NCBI GenBank assembly: GCA_025456105.1
Contig: JALOLG010000003.1
Location: 1-17,408 of the forward strand
Reading direction: 5' to 3'
From: Ilumatobacteraceae bacterium
Lineage (GTDB): Bacteria; Actinomycetota; Acidimicrobiia; Acidimicrobiales; Ilumatobacteraceae
DNA length: 17,408 nt
Positions 1 to 6,659 of this stretch are shown here, piece by piece. How positions within the stretch are numbered: position 1 is the first letter of the stretch; each line of letters starts with the position of its first letter. Below the pieces are notes generated by a model. It was not told where the DNA came from, did no database searches, and saw nothing but the letters and a program-made list of their open reading frames with translations. The translations under genes were made by a program, and so were the position numbers.

Positions 1-2
1 CC

Positions 3-317
3 ATCCTCGCGATCCTCATCCGAGTGACGGCGAACTCGGCAGGACTCCTCCTCGCCTGGCCGCTCACCCGCGCCTACGAGGAGGGTCTCGCGCCGCGCAC
101 CAACGTCGGCAAGAGCATCGGCACGTGGTTCGACCGGCTCCACCTCGCCCGGGCGTTCCGCTCGCTGCGGTGGACGCACCACGTCCGCCAGCTCGCCCTC
201 GCACGGCTCGGCCCCGCCGGTCGTCGCGTCGGTCGGCTGGATCCGATCATGGACGTCACCAGCATCGCCCTGTGGGTGATCGCCATCCTCGCCGTGCTCG
301 TGCGCCCACCGGCGTGA
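3..317 (+). CDS. Partial membrane protein, 3' end only
   Basis: The reading frame is open from the left edge to a TGA at 315-317, so this is the C-terminal end of a gene that begins outside the window. A GTG at 24 could be a start, but the codons before it are hydrophobic (ILAILIR) and continue a membrane-like segment, so I prefer a truncated gene. The visible part has a hydrophobic stretch, a basic middle rich in Arg and His (around FDRLHLARAFRSLRW), and a second hydrophobic segment near the end (SIALWVIAILAVLV). This suggests two transmembrane helices with a positively charged cytoplasmic loop. I do not recognise the family and assign no function. Codon use is that of a normal GC-rich gene. 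Confidence 0.6.
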   Translation: MLAILIRVTANSAGLLLAWPLTRAYEEGLAPRTNVGKSIGTWFDRLHLARAFRSLRWTHHVRQLALARLGPAGRRVGRLDPIMDVTSIALWVIAILAVLVRPPA

Positions 318-329
318 CACCCCCGTGAG

Positions 330-402
330 AGCCGGGTGCGGGAATCGAACCCGCGACCACATGATTACAAGTCAAGTGCTCTGCCAACTGAGCTAACCCG
401 GC
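330..402 (-). tRNA. tRNA-Thr (anticodon UGU)
   Basis: Read on the minus strand this folds as a 73-nt cloverleaf. The acceptor stem is GCCGGGT/ACCCGGC, the D-stem GCTC/GAGC, the anticodon loop CTTGTAA (anticodon UGU, reads ACA), and the T-arm GCGGG-TTCGATT-CCCGC. The anticodon stem CTTGA/TCATG pairs except for a U-U mismatch at the second pair. The discriminator base is U and CCA is not encoded. It follows the sortase-like gene on the same strand but probably has its own promoter. Confidence 0.95.
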
Positions 403-411
403 GTCGCACCC

Positions 412-417
412 AGGCTA
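412..417 (-). promoter_or_regulatory. -10 element of the tRNA-Thr gene
   Basis: On the minus strand TAGCCT (consensus TANNNT) ends 9 bases before the mature tRNA 5' end at 402, which predicts transcription starting 2-3 bases ahead of the tRNA. I see no convincing -35 box; the region overlaps the stop of the upstream gene. Confidence 0.5.
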
Positions 418-443
418 CGGGACGAGCACGGAGCGCTGTCGCG

Positions 444-2195
444 TCACAGCTCGATCCAGCTCTCGAGCCCGAACGTGGTGATCAGCCGGTACGACAGGCT
501 CGTGGGCAGCGTGTCGGGACGGCTGCAGGCGATCATCGAGATCGTGGTGCCCGGGTGGAACCGGGTGGCGTTGAGGATGTTCGTGGGGCTCGAGTTGGTG
601 ATGTCGCGCCGCGCGTAGCGGTACGTGAACTTCCGGCCGTCGGTGGTGGTGAGGTACGCGACGTCGCCCGGGCCGATGAGGTGCTGGTTGCGGATCGGGT
701 TGCGCGACTCGGTGCGGTGGTGGAACAGGCCGACGTGAGCGCCGTTCTGGCCCAGGTCGCCGGTGCCCGTCCAGTGCCACGTGTTGCCGCGGTCGACGAC
801 TGCGTACGAGTTGCCGTCGTACACCCACGATGCGAAGCCGATCTTCGGGATCTCGAGGTACCACGGCGGACCCACGGGAGGCGGCGCGGGGTTGGAGTAG
901 CGCACCTGCGGCTGCTCGGGGACGCCCGTGTAGTAGCCGGCGACGTCCATCAGCACGTGCGCGCCCGACTGCGAGTACACCATCACACCCGCGGTGGAGA
1001 TCTTGGTGATGACGTGGTTGGCGATCGTCTGGCCCTTGGTGTTCGCGTTGAGGTGCGACACGTTGAGCAGGGGTGAGCCGGCCTTCAGCACCGTGAAGAA
1101 GCCGGGGTTGAGCGCATCGACGCACGTGACGTTCGCGACGATGCTGGCGGCGCTCATCGTGTGCGCCGGCGGCATGGCGTCGACCACCCACCCCGGCCAC
1201 ACCCGGCCCTTGCGACCCACCGCCCCGCGGGTGTCGAGGAACCGCTGCGGTGCGACCGGCACGAACAGCCCGTCGGAGCTGAACGCGCTCGTGGGCCCCG
1301 TGATGTAGCCCATCACGTCGACGATCACGTGCCCGCCGCCGAACGTGAACACGCGGAACCCGCGCCGGCCGTCCGACCTGGTGGTGATGCGCACGAACGC
1401 CGCCCCGGCCCGGGTCTCGCCCGGCCCGTTGACGTTGAGGTTCGACGTCTCCGGTGGCGTGGGCTGATCGAACCCGTAGGCGGTGAAGAAGCCCCAGCCG
1501 AGCGTGCCCGTGGTGGTGAGGTTGACGACGACCGACGTGGCGTCGGCCGGCACCACCGAGTCGACGAGCACGTCGACCGACGCACGCGGGAACGGCACAC
1601 CGGTGTTGCGGGTGTCGATCACCCGCTGTGCGAGCGCGAGCGGCACGAACCGGCCGGCCGACACCGGCCCCCCGACCGGCTCGTAGTAGCCGGCGACGTC
1701 GACGATGTAGTCGGTGGGCCCGTACGAGGTGAGATCGATGGCGCCCTGCCCCCCGTCGACCCGGCCCAGCGGCACCGTCGCCAGGTTCGCGGCCACCTCG
1801 TTGAAGCGGGCCATGTTGAGGTTCGACACGTTCGGGATGCCCGACCCGGCCGGGTAGGCGGTGACGAAGTTGCCGCCCGACTTGTTGACCGCGGTGATCG
1901 TGAACACCGCGGCGGTGGCCGACGAGGGGACGCCTGCGGCCGTGACGTAGGCGCGGATGCCGGTGGGCAGCATCCCGAACGGGTAGGCACCCGGGTTGCG
2001 GGTGTCGGCGACACGAGTCTGCGGGATCGGCACGAACCGGGTGGCACCGGGCACCGAGGCCGAGGCCACCGTGGGAGGCACGATGCCGGCGAGCGCACCG
2101 GCTCCGGCGACCGCACCGACACCGAGCAGGAACCGACGACGGTCGAGCGCTCCCGCGGGCGCGCCGTCAGCCTCGTCGTCCCGTCGCGCCATCAC
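444..2195 (-). CDS. Tat-exported protein with three VDVxGYY-type repeats and a C-terminal sortase domain
   Basis: The product is about 583 residues. A twin-arginine signal (DRRRFLLG, then an Ala/Gly/Val core and an ASAS cleavage region) starts near residue 18. Three repeats of roughly 125 residues follow, each opening with FVP......R..DTR, with an S.LN motif in the middle and closing with VDVAGYY or a close variant. After a proline-rich linker comes a sortase-like domain from about residue 446 (LEIPKIGFASW). It carries the expected catalytic residues: His in GLFHHRTE (near 493), Cys in MIACSR (near 557) and Arg in LSYRLI (near 570). The start may be GTG at 2195, overlapping the rlmB stop, or the next codon, ATG at 2192. 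A -10 at 2202-2207 fits either. The sortase family joins surface proteins to the wall or pilins to each other; its substrate here is unknown. No C-terminal anchor helix is visible. Confidence 0.85.
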   Translation of the reverse strand: MMARRDDEADGAPAGALDRRRFLLGVGAVAGAGALAGIVPPTVASASVPGATRFVPIPQTRVADTRNPGAYPFGMLPTGIRAYVTAAGVPSSATAAVFTITAVNKSGGNFVTAYPAGSGIPNVSNLNMARFNEVAANLATVPLGRVDGGQGAIDLTSYGPTDYIVDVAGYYEPVGGPVSAGRFVPLALAQRVIDTRNTGVPFPRASVDVLVDSVVPADATSVVVNLTTTGTLGWGFFTAYGFDQPTPPETSNLNVNGPGETRAGAAFVRITTRSDGRRGFRVFTFGGGHVIVDVMGYITGPTSAFSSDGLFVPVAPQRFLDTRGAVGRKGRVWPGWVVDAMPPAHTMSAASIVANVTCVDALNPGFFTVLKAGSPLLNVSHLNANTKGQTIANHVITKISTAGVMVYSQSGAHVLMDVAGYYTGVPEQPQVRYSNPAPPPVGPPWYLEIPKIGFASWVYDGNSYAVVDRGNTWHWTGTGDLGQNGAHVGLFHHRTESRNPIRNQHLIGPGDVAYLTTTDGRKFTYRYARRDITNSSPTNILNATRFHPGTTISMIACSRPDTLPTSLSYRLITTFGLESWIEL

Positions 2196-3076
2196 CCGGC
2201 GATTCTACGGTGGCGGGCGATCTCGTACACGGCGAGCGCGGCCGCCGTCGACACGTTGAGCGAGCTCAGCCGACCCCGCATCGGGATCGACACCGTGAGG
2301 TCGCAGCGCTCGCGCACCAAGCGCGACAGGCCGGGACCCTCGGCACCCAGCACCAGGCAGATCGCCTCGGCAGCGAGGTCGCCCAGCTCGAACAGCGACC
2401 GATCGGCCGCGTCGTCGAGACCCACCACCCAGATGCCCGCCTCGCGGATCCGGGCGAGGGCGGCCGGGAGCCCCGGCACCACCGCGATCGGGACGTGCTC
2501 GACCGCGCCGGCCGCGGCCTTGGCCACGGTGGGGGTGACGTGCACGGCCCGGTGCCGGGGCACGATCACCCCGTCGGCGCCCGCGCCGTCGCAGCTGCGC
2601 AGGATCGCCCCCAGGTTGCCCGGGTCGGTGACGCCGTCGATCGCCACGAGGAACGGGGGACGACCGGGCGTGCGCCGGAGGAAGGTGGCCAGGTCGGCCT
2701 CGGGCAGGCTCGCAGCCCGCGCGAGCACGCCCTGGGGTGCCTCGCTGCGCGCCGCCGCCTCGAGCTTCTTGCGTGCGACGTAGGCGATCGGCACCCGGTT
2801 GGCCGCGGCGAGCGCCTCGATGTCGTCGACCGCGTCGGAGTGCTGGAGGTCGCCCGAGATCCAGATCTCGTGGACCTTGCGCCGCTGGGCGATCAGCAGC
2901 TCGCGCACCGCCTGGCGACCCTCCACCTGCTCGCCCCCGAGCGTCTTGGGCGCCGACCGGCCCGACGGCTCCTTGCTCCCCCGGGCTCGAGCCCCGGCGC
3001 GCTGGCCGGGCTTGACCGGACCCGTTCGACCCGCACCCCGACTGCGGGGCGGACGCCCACCACGACCACGGCTCAC
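2192..3076 (-). CDS. rlmB: 23S rRNA (guanosine-2'-O-)-methyltransferase, RlmB/TrmH (SpoU) family
   Basis: This is a SpoU-type 2'-O-ribose methyltransferase of 294 residues using S-adenosylmethionine; the family member RlmB modifies G2251 of 23S rRNA. The first ~45 residues are Arg/Gly/Pro-rich and probably disordered. An L30e-like substrate-binding domain follows from GGEQVEGRQAVREL. The knotted SPOUT domain shows motif 1 (DGVTDPGNLGAILRS), motif 2 (LVLGAEGPGLS) and motif 3 (IPMRGRLSSLNVSTAAA). I chose GTG 3076, which overlaps the ispF stop as GTGA, because GGAGGA lies 6 bases upstream and the open frame further upstream runs through ispF. The operon ispD-ispF-rlmB is common in Actinobacteria, often with cysS before rlmB; cysS is absent here. 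A tRNA target is possible, but the context favours RlmB. Confidence 0.9.
   Translation of the reverse strand: MSRGRGGRPPRSRGAGRTGPVKPGQRAGARARGSKEPSGRSAPKTLGGEQVEGRQAVRELLIAQRRKVHEIWISGDLQHSDAVDDIEALAAANRVPIAYVARKKLEAAARSEAPQGVLARAASLPEADLATFLRRTPGRPPFLVAIDGVTDPGNLGAILRSCDGAGADGVIVPRHRAVHVTPTVAKAAAGAVEHVPIAVVPGLPAALARIREAGIWVVGLDDAADRSLFELGDLAAEAICLVLGAEGPGLSRLVRERCDLTVSIPMRGRLSSLNVSTAAALAVYEIARHRRIAG
2202..2207 (-). promoter_or_regulatory. Leaderless -10 element for the sortase-like gene, inside the end of rlmB
   Basis: On the minus strand TAGAAT, a strong TANNNT match, lies 6 bases before GTG 2195 and 9 bases before ATG 2192. It sits within the last codons of rlmB. This suggests the sortase-like gene can be transcribed independently as a leaderless message as well as by read-through. 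Confidence 0.5.
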
Positions 3077-3570
3077 GACGGATCCTCCACGCGCTCGATC
3101 AGTGCGACGGCGAAGCACGCGACGCCCTCGACCCGGCCGATCGCGCCCAGCCCCTCGGCACGACGCCCGGTGACCGTCACGGGCGCGCCGACCGCCGCCG
3201 ACAGGATCGCCTGCATCTCGTCGCGCCGAGGCAGCACCTTGGGTCGCTCGCACACCAGCGAGCAGTCGACGTTCACGACCGCCCACCCCTGGGCCGCCAG
3301 CAGCGTCGCCACCTCGCGCGCGATGCCCACCGAGTCGGCACCTGCCCATCGGGGGTCGGTGTCGGGGAAGCGCTGCCCGATGTCGCCGAGCCCGGCGGCC
3401 CCCAGCAGCGCGTCCGCGACGGCGTGCGCCACCGCGTCGGCGTCGCTGTGGCCCACCAGCCCGCGCTCGCCCTCGAACGTGCACCCGCCGAGCACCAGCC
3501 GACGGTCGGGGTCGTCGGAGAAGCGGTGCACGTCGAAGCCCTGGCCGACGCGCAGGCGTGACGCGCTCAC
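3073..3570 (-). CDS. ispF: 2-C-methyl-D-erythritol 2,4-cyclodiphosphate synthase
   Basis: This enzyme cyclises 4-diphosphocytidyl-2-C-methylerythritol 2-phosphate with loss of CMP, a step of the MEP isoprenoid pathway, in the cytosol as a trimer. The 165-residue product is the usual length. It begins with the metal-binding signature GQGFDVHRF (Asp and His ligands) and contains GHSDADAVAHAVADALLGAA and LGDIGQRFPDTD, both diagnostic. The start is GTG 3570, overlapping the ispD stop as GTGA, with GGGAG about 8 bases upstream. Its own stop overlaps the rlmB start, so the three genes are translationally coupled. All expected active-site motifs are present and nothing looks broken. Confidence 0.95.
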   Translation of the reverse strand: MSASRLRVGQGFDVHRFSDDPDRRLVLGGCTFEGERGLVGHSDADAVAHAVADALLGAAGLGDIGQRFPDTDPRWAGADSVGIAREVATLLAAQGWAVVNVDCSLVCERPKVLPRRDEMQAILSAAVGAPVTVTGRRAEGLGAIGRVEGVACFAVALIERVEDPS

Positions 3571-4205
3571 GTGGTCAGCTCCCGCCGCGCCCACTCGAGG
3601 TCGTCGGGATGGGTGATCTTGCGGTTGCGCACCTCGCCCGGCACCACCACGACCCGACCGCCCGCACGCTCCACGAGCGCGGCGTCGTCGGTGGCGTCGT
3701 CGGCCGCAGCGTGCGCCGCTCGCAGCACCTCGGCCCGGAACGCCTGCGGCGTCTGCACGGCCACCAGCCGATCGCGGTCGAGCGTGGACTCCACCGGCCG
3801 CACCCCGCCGACCTCGTCGCCGACGACCTTCACGGTGTCGGTGACCGGAACGCCCGGCACCGCGCCGTCGGCGCCGTCGCGGATCGCGGCGACGACCGCC
3901 CGGTAGAGGGCCTCGGAGGCGAACGGCCGCGCCGCGTCGTGCACGCACACCACATCGGCATCAGCGGGCACCGCCTGGAGGCCGTTGCGCACGCTCTCGG
4001 CACGCGTGGCGCCACCCGCCACGCCGCCCTCACGGGCCACGTCAGCCACCGGCACGACCACCACCACGCCGTCGCTCACCCGGCGAGCCGTCTCGACCGA
4101 GTGGTCGATCACGCGGCGATCGCCGAGCAGCTCGTACTGCTTCGCCCGACCGAACCGGGCACCCGAGCCGCCGCCCACGACGATCGTCCACACGAGCGGA
4201 GACAC
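3567..4205 (-). CDS. ispD: 2-C-methyl-D-erythritol 4-phosphate cytidylyltransferase
   Basis: This enzyme transfers CMP from CTP to methylerythritol 4-phosphate in the MEP pathway. The 212-residue product has the nucleotide-binding loop GGGSGARFGRAKQYELL, the metal and substrate motif VCVHDAARPF, then VTDTVKVV, TPQAFRAEVL and the C-terminal GEVRNRKITHPDD. I chose GTG 4205: a minus-strand -10 (TACCCT, 4214-4219) lies 8 bases upstream, which implies a leaderless message, and the conserved core begins soon after (VWTIVVGGGSG). GTG 4193 is possible. ATG 4238 would precede the promoter and overlap the crp-like gene, so I reject it. It is the first gene of the ispD-ispF-rlmB-sortase operon. Confidence 0.93.
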   Translation of the reverse strand: MSPLVWTIVVGGGSGARFGRAKQYELLGDRRVIDHSVETARRVSDGVVVVVPVADVAREGGVAGGATRAESVRNGLQAVPADADVVCVHDAARPFASEALYRAVVAAIRDGADGAVPGVPVTDTVKVVGDEVGGVRPVESTLDRDRLVAVQTPQAFRAEVLRAAHAAADDATDDAALVERAGGRVVVVPGEVRNRKITHPDDLEWARRELTT

Positions 4206-4213
4206 GACCGGCG

Positions 4214-4226
4214 AGGGTAGTACCGT
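4214..4226. promoter_or_regulatory. Overlapping divergent -10 elements of ispD and the Crp-like gene
   Basis: The 31-bp gap between ispD (start 4205) and the crp-like gene (start 4237) holds two TANNNT boxes back to back. TACCCT on the minus strand (4219 down to 4214) lies 8 bases before ispD. TACCGT on the plus strand (4221-4226) lies 10 bases before the ATG. Both transcripts would have very short or no leaders, and the two promoters cannot easily be occupied together. Confidence 0.5.
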
Positions 4227-4236
4227 CCTGCGCCAC

Positions 4237-4902
4237 ATGACCGCCTACGTCGACGTCCTCCAGGCCACCGACATCTTCCGCGATGCGCCCGCCGAGCTGA
4301 TCGGCCCCGTCGCCGCCGCGGGCGTCGAGCGCCAGCTGGTCCGCGGCGATGTCCTGTACCGCGAGGGCGACCCGCCCGACTGCCTCCACCTGGTGGTGTC
4401 GGGTCGGCTGGCGATCGCGATCGCGAACCCGATCGACCGCCGCGAGAGCGTCGTCGCGCTCATGGAGCCGGGCGACCTGTTCGGCGAGCTCGGCATGCTC
4501 GACGACGGGCCCCGGTCGGCGATGGCGCGCGCCCTCGAACCGTCGGTGGTCCTCGAGATCCCCTACCAGCCGGTGCTCGAGATGTTCGACGAGCACCCCG
4601 AGCTGCTCTGGAACGTCACCCGCCTGCTCGCCACCCGGCTGCGCGCGATGGACGAGGCACTCGCCGACTCGGTGTTCCTCGACGTCACCGGCCGCACGGC
4701 CAAGCGTCTGCTCGAGCTCGCCGACGGCGCCGACGAGTTCACGCTCCCGGTCACCCAGGAGGAGCTCGCCGGCATGGTGGGCGCGTCACGCGAGCGGGTC
4801 AACAAGGCGATCGCGAGCTTCATCCGGCTCGGCTGGATCGAGCAGCACGAGCGCAACTACCGGATCATCCAGCGCGACCGCCTCGAGCTGCGCGCCCGCT
4901 GA
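4237..4902 (+). CDS. Crp/Fnr-family transcriptional regulator
   Basis: The 221-residue product has a cyclic-nucleotide-binding beta-roll (about residues 10-120) and a C-terminal winged helix (about 165-210). The phosphate-binding cassette reads PGDLFGELGMLDDGPRSAMA. It keeps the Gly-Glu and Arg-Ser-Ala that contact cyclic nucleotide in CAP, so ligand binding is plausible. The Fnr-type cysteine cluster is missing, so it is not an iron-sulfur oxygen sensor. The recognition region is VTQEELAGMVGASRERVNKAI. The start is ATG 4237 after a plus-strand -10 at 4221-4226. It is divergent from ispD, so it may control that operon or itself. Its targets cannot be read from this window. Confidence 0.92.
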   Translation: MTAYVDVLQATDIFRDAPAELIGPVAAAGVERQLVRGDVLYREGDPPDCLHLVVSGRLAIAIANPIDRRESVVALMEPGDLFGELGMLDDGPRSAMARALEPSVVLEIPYQPVLEMFDEHPELLWNVTRLLATRLRAMDEALADSVFLDVTGRTAKRLLELADGADEFTLPVTQEELAGMVGASRERVNKAIASFIRLGWIEQHERNYRIIQRDRLELRAR

Positions 4903-4912
4903 CCGCGATCGA

Positions 4913-5566
4913 TCACCCCACGAGCCAGCGCCGCGAGCGCTCGAACGCGTCCGCGGCATCGTCGGGTCGGTGCGCCGGCCGCTCGGGCGCGTGGGCGAAC
5001 CCGTGCTCGGCCTCCGGGTAGCGCACCACCGTGACCCCCGTGGCCGCGAGGGCCTCGACGTCGGCGGGCGGCGTGTAGGGGTCGAGATCGCCGATGATCG
5101 CCAGCACCCGGTCGGGGTGTCCGGCCGCGAGGTGCTCGAGCGGCTCCCGGTGCCCCGGGCCGACCCATCCGGGTGGCATGCGGATCATCCCGTAGAACGA
5201 CGCGATCCGGTCGAACCGATCGGAGCGCGCCGCCTTGAAGCAGTACATCCCACCCATGCAGAACCCGATCAACCCGATGCGCTCGGTGCCGAGCGCATCG
5301 GCCGCCGCCTCGAGGTCGGCCAGGTGGCGGTCGTCGTCGAGACCCGCGACGGCGGCCATCCGGGGCTCCACCTCGGGACCGAGATCGAGGCCGGGGAACG
5401 GCTCGACCACACACGTCGCCACGCCCCACTCGCGGGCCAGGCGCGCCGCGTGATCGTCGAACAGGGGCCGCATGCCGAAGATGTCCGGGGTGATCACCAC
5501 GCCGACAGTGGCACCGGCGTGCTCGACCAGCTCGGCGGGGGTACCGGACGGGAGGGTGATCCGCAT
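4913..5566 (-). CDS. Dienelactone hydrolase family alpha/beta hydrolase
   Basis: The 217-residue product has the size and fold signature of the dienelactone hydrolase family. The nucleophile elbow is GFCMGG (Cys near 103), the acid is Asp in GDLDPYTP (near 162) and the base is His in EAEHGFAH (near 188). Together these form the Cys-Asp-His triad typical of this family. It begins with an ITLPSG strand and a GVVITPDIFGM segment, as expected. I chose ATG 5566 because a minus-strand -10 (TAACGT, 5574-5579) lies exactly 7 bases upstream, fitting a leaderless message; an ATG at 5626 adds a non-conserved tail and lies before the promoter. It converges on the Crp-like gene with 10 bp between stops. 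The substrate is not predictable; chlorocatechol breakdown genes are not nearby. Confidence 0.88.
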   Translation of the reverse strand: MRITLPSGTPAELVEHAGATVGVVITPDIFGMRPLFDDHAARLAREWGVATCVVEPFPGLDLGPEVEPRMAAVAGLDDDRHLADLEAAADALGTERIGLIGFCMGGMYCFKAARSDRFDRIASFYGMIRMPPGWVGPGHREPLEHLAAGHPDRVLAIIGDLDPYTPPADVEALAATGVTVVRYPEAEHGFAHAPERPAHRPDDAADAFERSRRWLVG

Positions 5567-5573
5567 GGCGCGG

Positions 5574-5579
5574 ACGTTA
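5574..5579 (-). promoter_or_regulatory. Leaderless -10 element of the dienelactone hydrolase gene
   Basis: TAACGT on the minus strand ends 7 bases before ATG 5566, so the transcript would begin at or within a base of the start codon. This decides the start of the hydrolase gene. Confidence 0.55.
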
Positions 5580-5626
5580 GCCAGCGCCCGCTCGAGCGAC
5601 CGGACGACGGCACTCGCGAGGCCCAC

Positions 5627-5650
5627 TAGGGTGCCCGATCGAGGAGGGGG
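5627..5650 (+). promoter_or_regulatory. -10 element and Shine-Dalgarno sequence of the cobalamin-binding protein gene
   Basis: TAGGGT at 5627-5632 is a TANNNT -10, predicting a start near 5639. It is followed by a strong ribosome binding site, GAGGAGGGGG at 5641-5650, two bases before ATG 5653 and with its core at normal spacing. Unlike several neighbours, this gene has a conventional leader. Confidence 0.6.
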
Positions 5651-5652
5651 AC

Positions 5653-6642
5653 ATGCTGGACGCGCTCGAGCGGTACACGGCCGCGGCGCTGCGGGGCTCG
5701 CGCCTCGACGCGGCCGACATCGCCGCCGAGCAGCTCACGTCCGCCGGCGACCTGGGCCACCCGGTCGATCTGATCGGCCGGCTCCTGGCACCGTCGCAGC
5801 GCCTCGTCGGTGAGCGATGGGCCAACCAGCTCTGCTCGGTGGGCGAGGAGCACGCCGCCACCTTCGTCACCGAGTCGGTGCTCGCGTCGCTCGCGGTCGG
5901 CTTCGAGCCCGAGCCCACCCACGGCACCATCGTCGTCGCGTGCGCCGAGGGCGAGTGGCACAGCCTGCCCGCCCGCATGGCCGCGGAGCTCCTCATCTGC
6001 AGCGGCTGGCGGGTGATCTACCTCGGTCCCGCCACCCCGGCTGCGCAGCTGCGCTCGTACCTGGCCGGCGTCGACGTCGACGCCGTCGGCATCAGCGCCA
6101 CCATCACGGCCAACCTGCCCGGGGCCGCCCGATCGGTGGCGGTGGCCCGCAAGCTCGGGCTCCCGGTGGTGGTGGGCGGCCGTGCGCTCGGCGAGTCCGA
6201 CCACCGCGCTCGCGCGCTCGGCGCCGACGGCTGGGCCGCCGACCTCGCCGACGGGCTCGACCTCGACGACGTCCTGTGGGACCCGGGCCCGCGCCCGGCG
6301 CTCGAGGGCGACTGGGCCACCATCGATCGAAGCCGCGTCTCGATCGTGCGCGACGCGATCGACTGGCTCGGTCGTCACCACTCGAGCGTGGCGACCGCCG
6401 AGGGATCGTGGCTGGCGCAGGTGGTCGACGACCTCGACGACATCGTGGGCGTGGTGGCCGCCGCGGTGCTGTGCGCCGATCCGTCCATCGTGTCGGAGCA
6501 CCGCACGTGGCTCTCGGCGCTCGTGGGCGCGCAGCGCTTCCCGACGGCCGTCGCCGACGTCGGCTTCGACGCGGTGGCCGCCGTGGTGGGTGCCTACTCC
6601 TCGGTGGCGGCCGACCTGATCGCCGCCGCCGACCTCGGCTGA
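5653..6642 (+). CDS. Stand-alone cobalamin-binding sensor-like protein (CarH-type B12 domain, no HTH)
   Basis: The 329-residue product starts with a four-helix cap (about 1-85) carrying the Wx9EH motif of CarH/MerR-type B12 sensors (Trp56, Glu66, His67). A Rossmann-like B12-binding domain follows (about 90-205). EWHSLP at 101-106 corresponds to the ExHxxG motif, whose His (103) would be the lower, base-off ligand of cobalt. The domain continues with GISATITANLPGAA and VVVGGRAL. The last ~115 residues are helical and unassigned (DAIDWLGRHHSSV to the end). There is no N-terminal MerR helix-turn-helix, so it does not bind DNA by itself. In CarH a His directly after the motif Trp becomes the second ligand after light exposure; here it is Ala57. 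It may act through a partner protein. The neighbours do not reveal the pathway. Confidence 0.85.
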   Translation: MLDALERYTAAALRGSRLDAADIAAEQLTSAGDLGHPVDLIGRLLAPSQRLVGERWANQLCSVGEEHAATFVTESVLASLAVGFEPEPTHGTIVVACAEGEWHSLPARMAAELLICSGWRVIYLGPATPAAQLRSYLAGVDVDAVGISATITANLPGAARSVAVARKLGLPVVVGGRALGESDHRARALGADGWAADLADGLDLDDVLWDPGPRPALEGDWATIDRSRVSIVRDAIDWLGRHHSSVATAEGSWLAQVVDDLDDIVGVVAAAVLCADPSIVSEHRTWLSALVGAQRFPTAVADVGFDAVAAVVGAYSSVAADLIAAADLG

Positions 6643-6644
6643 CC

Positions 6645-6659
6645 CGGGCGCCGCGCCCG
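6645..6659. terminator. Short GC hairpin between convergent genes
   Basis: CGGGCG and CGCCCG flank a three-base CCG loop and fill the 17-bp gap between the stop of the B12-binding gene (6642) and the stop of the oxidoreductase gene (6660). There is no U-tract. It could serve as a weak bidirectional terminator. Confidence 0.45.

Noticed and set aside
435..450. Small inverted repeat GCTGT/ACAGC around the stop of the sortase-like gene
   Set aside because: Only five pairs with a six-base loop and overlapping the stop codon and the tRNA promoter; likely chance.
336..1076. Plus-strand open frame over the tRNA and the sortase-like gene
   Set aside because: It crosses a tRNA and is antisense to a gene with clear signal, repeat and catalytic motifs.
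4194..4238. Upstream ispD start at ATG 4238
   Set aside because: It would place the start ahead of the -10 at 4214-4219 and overlap the Crp-like gene; the added residues are not family-like.
5567..5626. Upstream start for the hydrolase at ATG 5626
   Set aside because: It precedes the TAACGT -10 at 5574-5579 and adds 20 residues without family resemblance.
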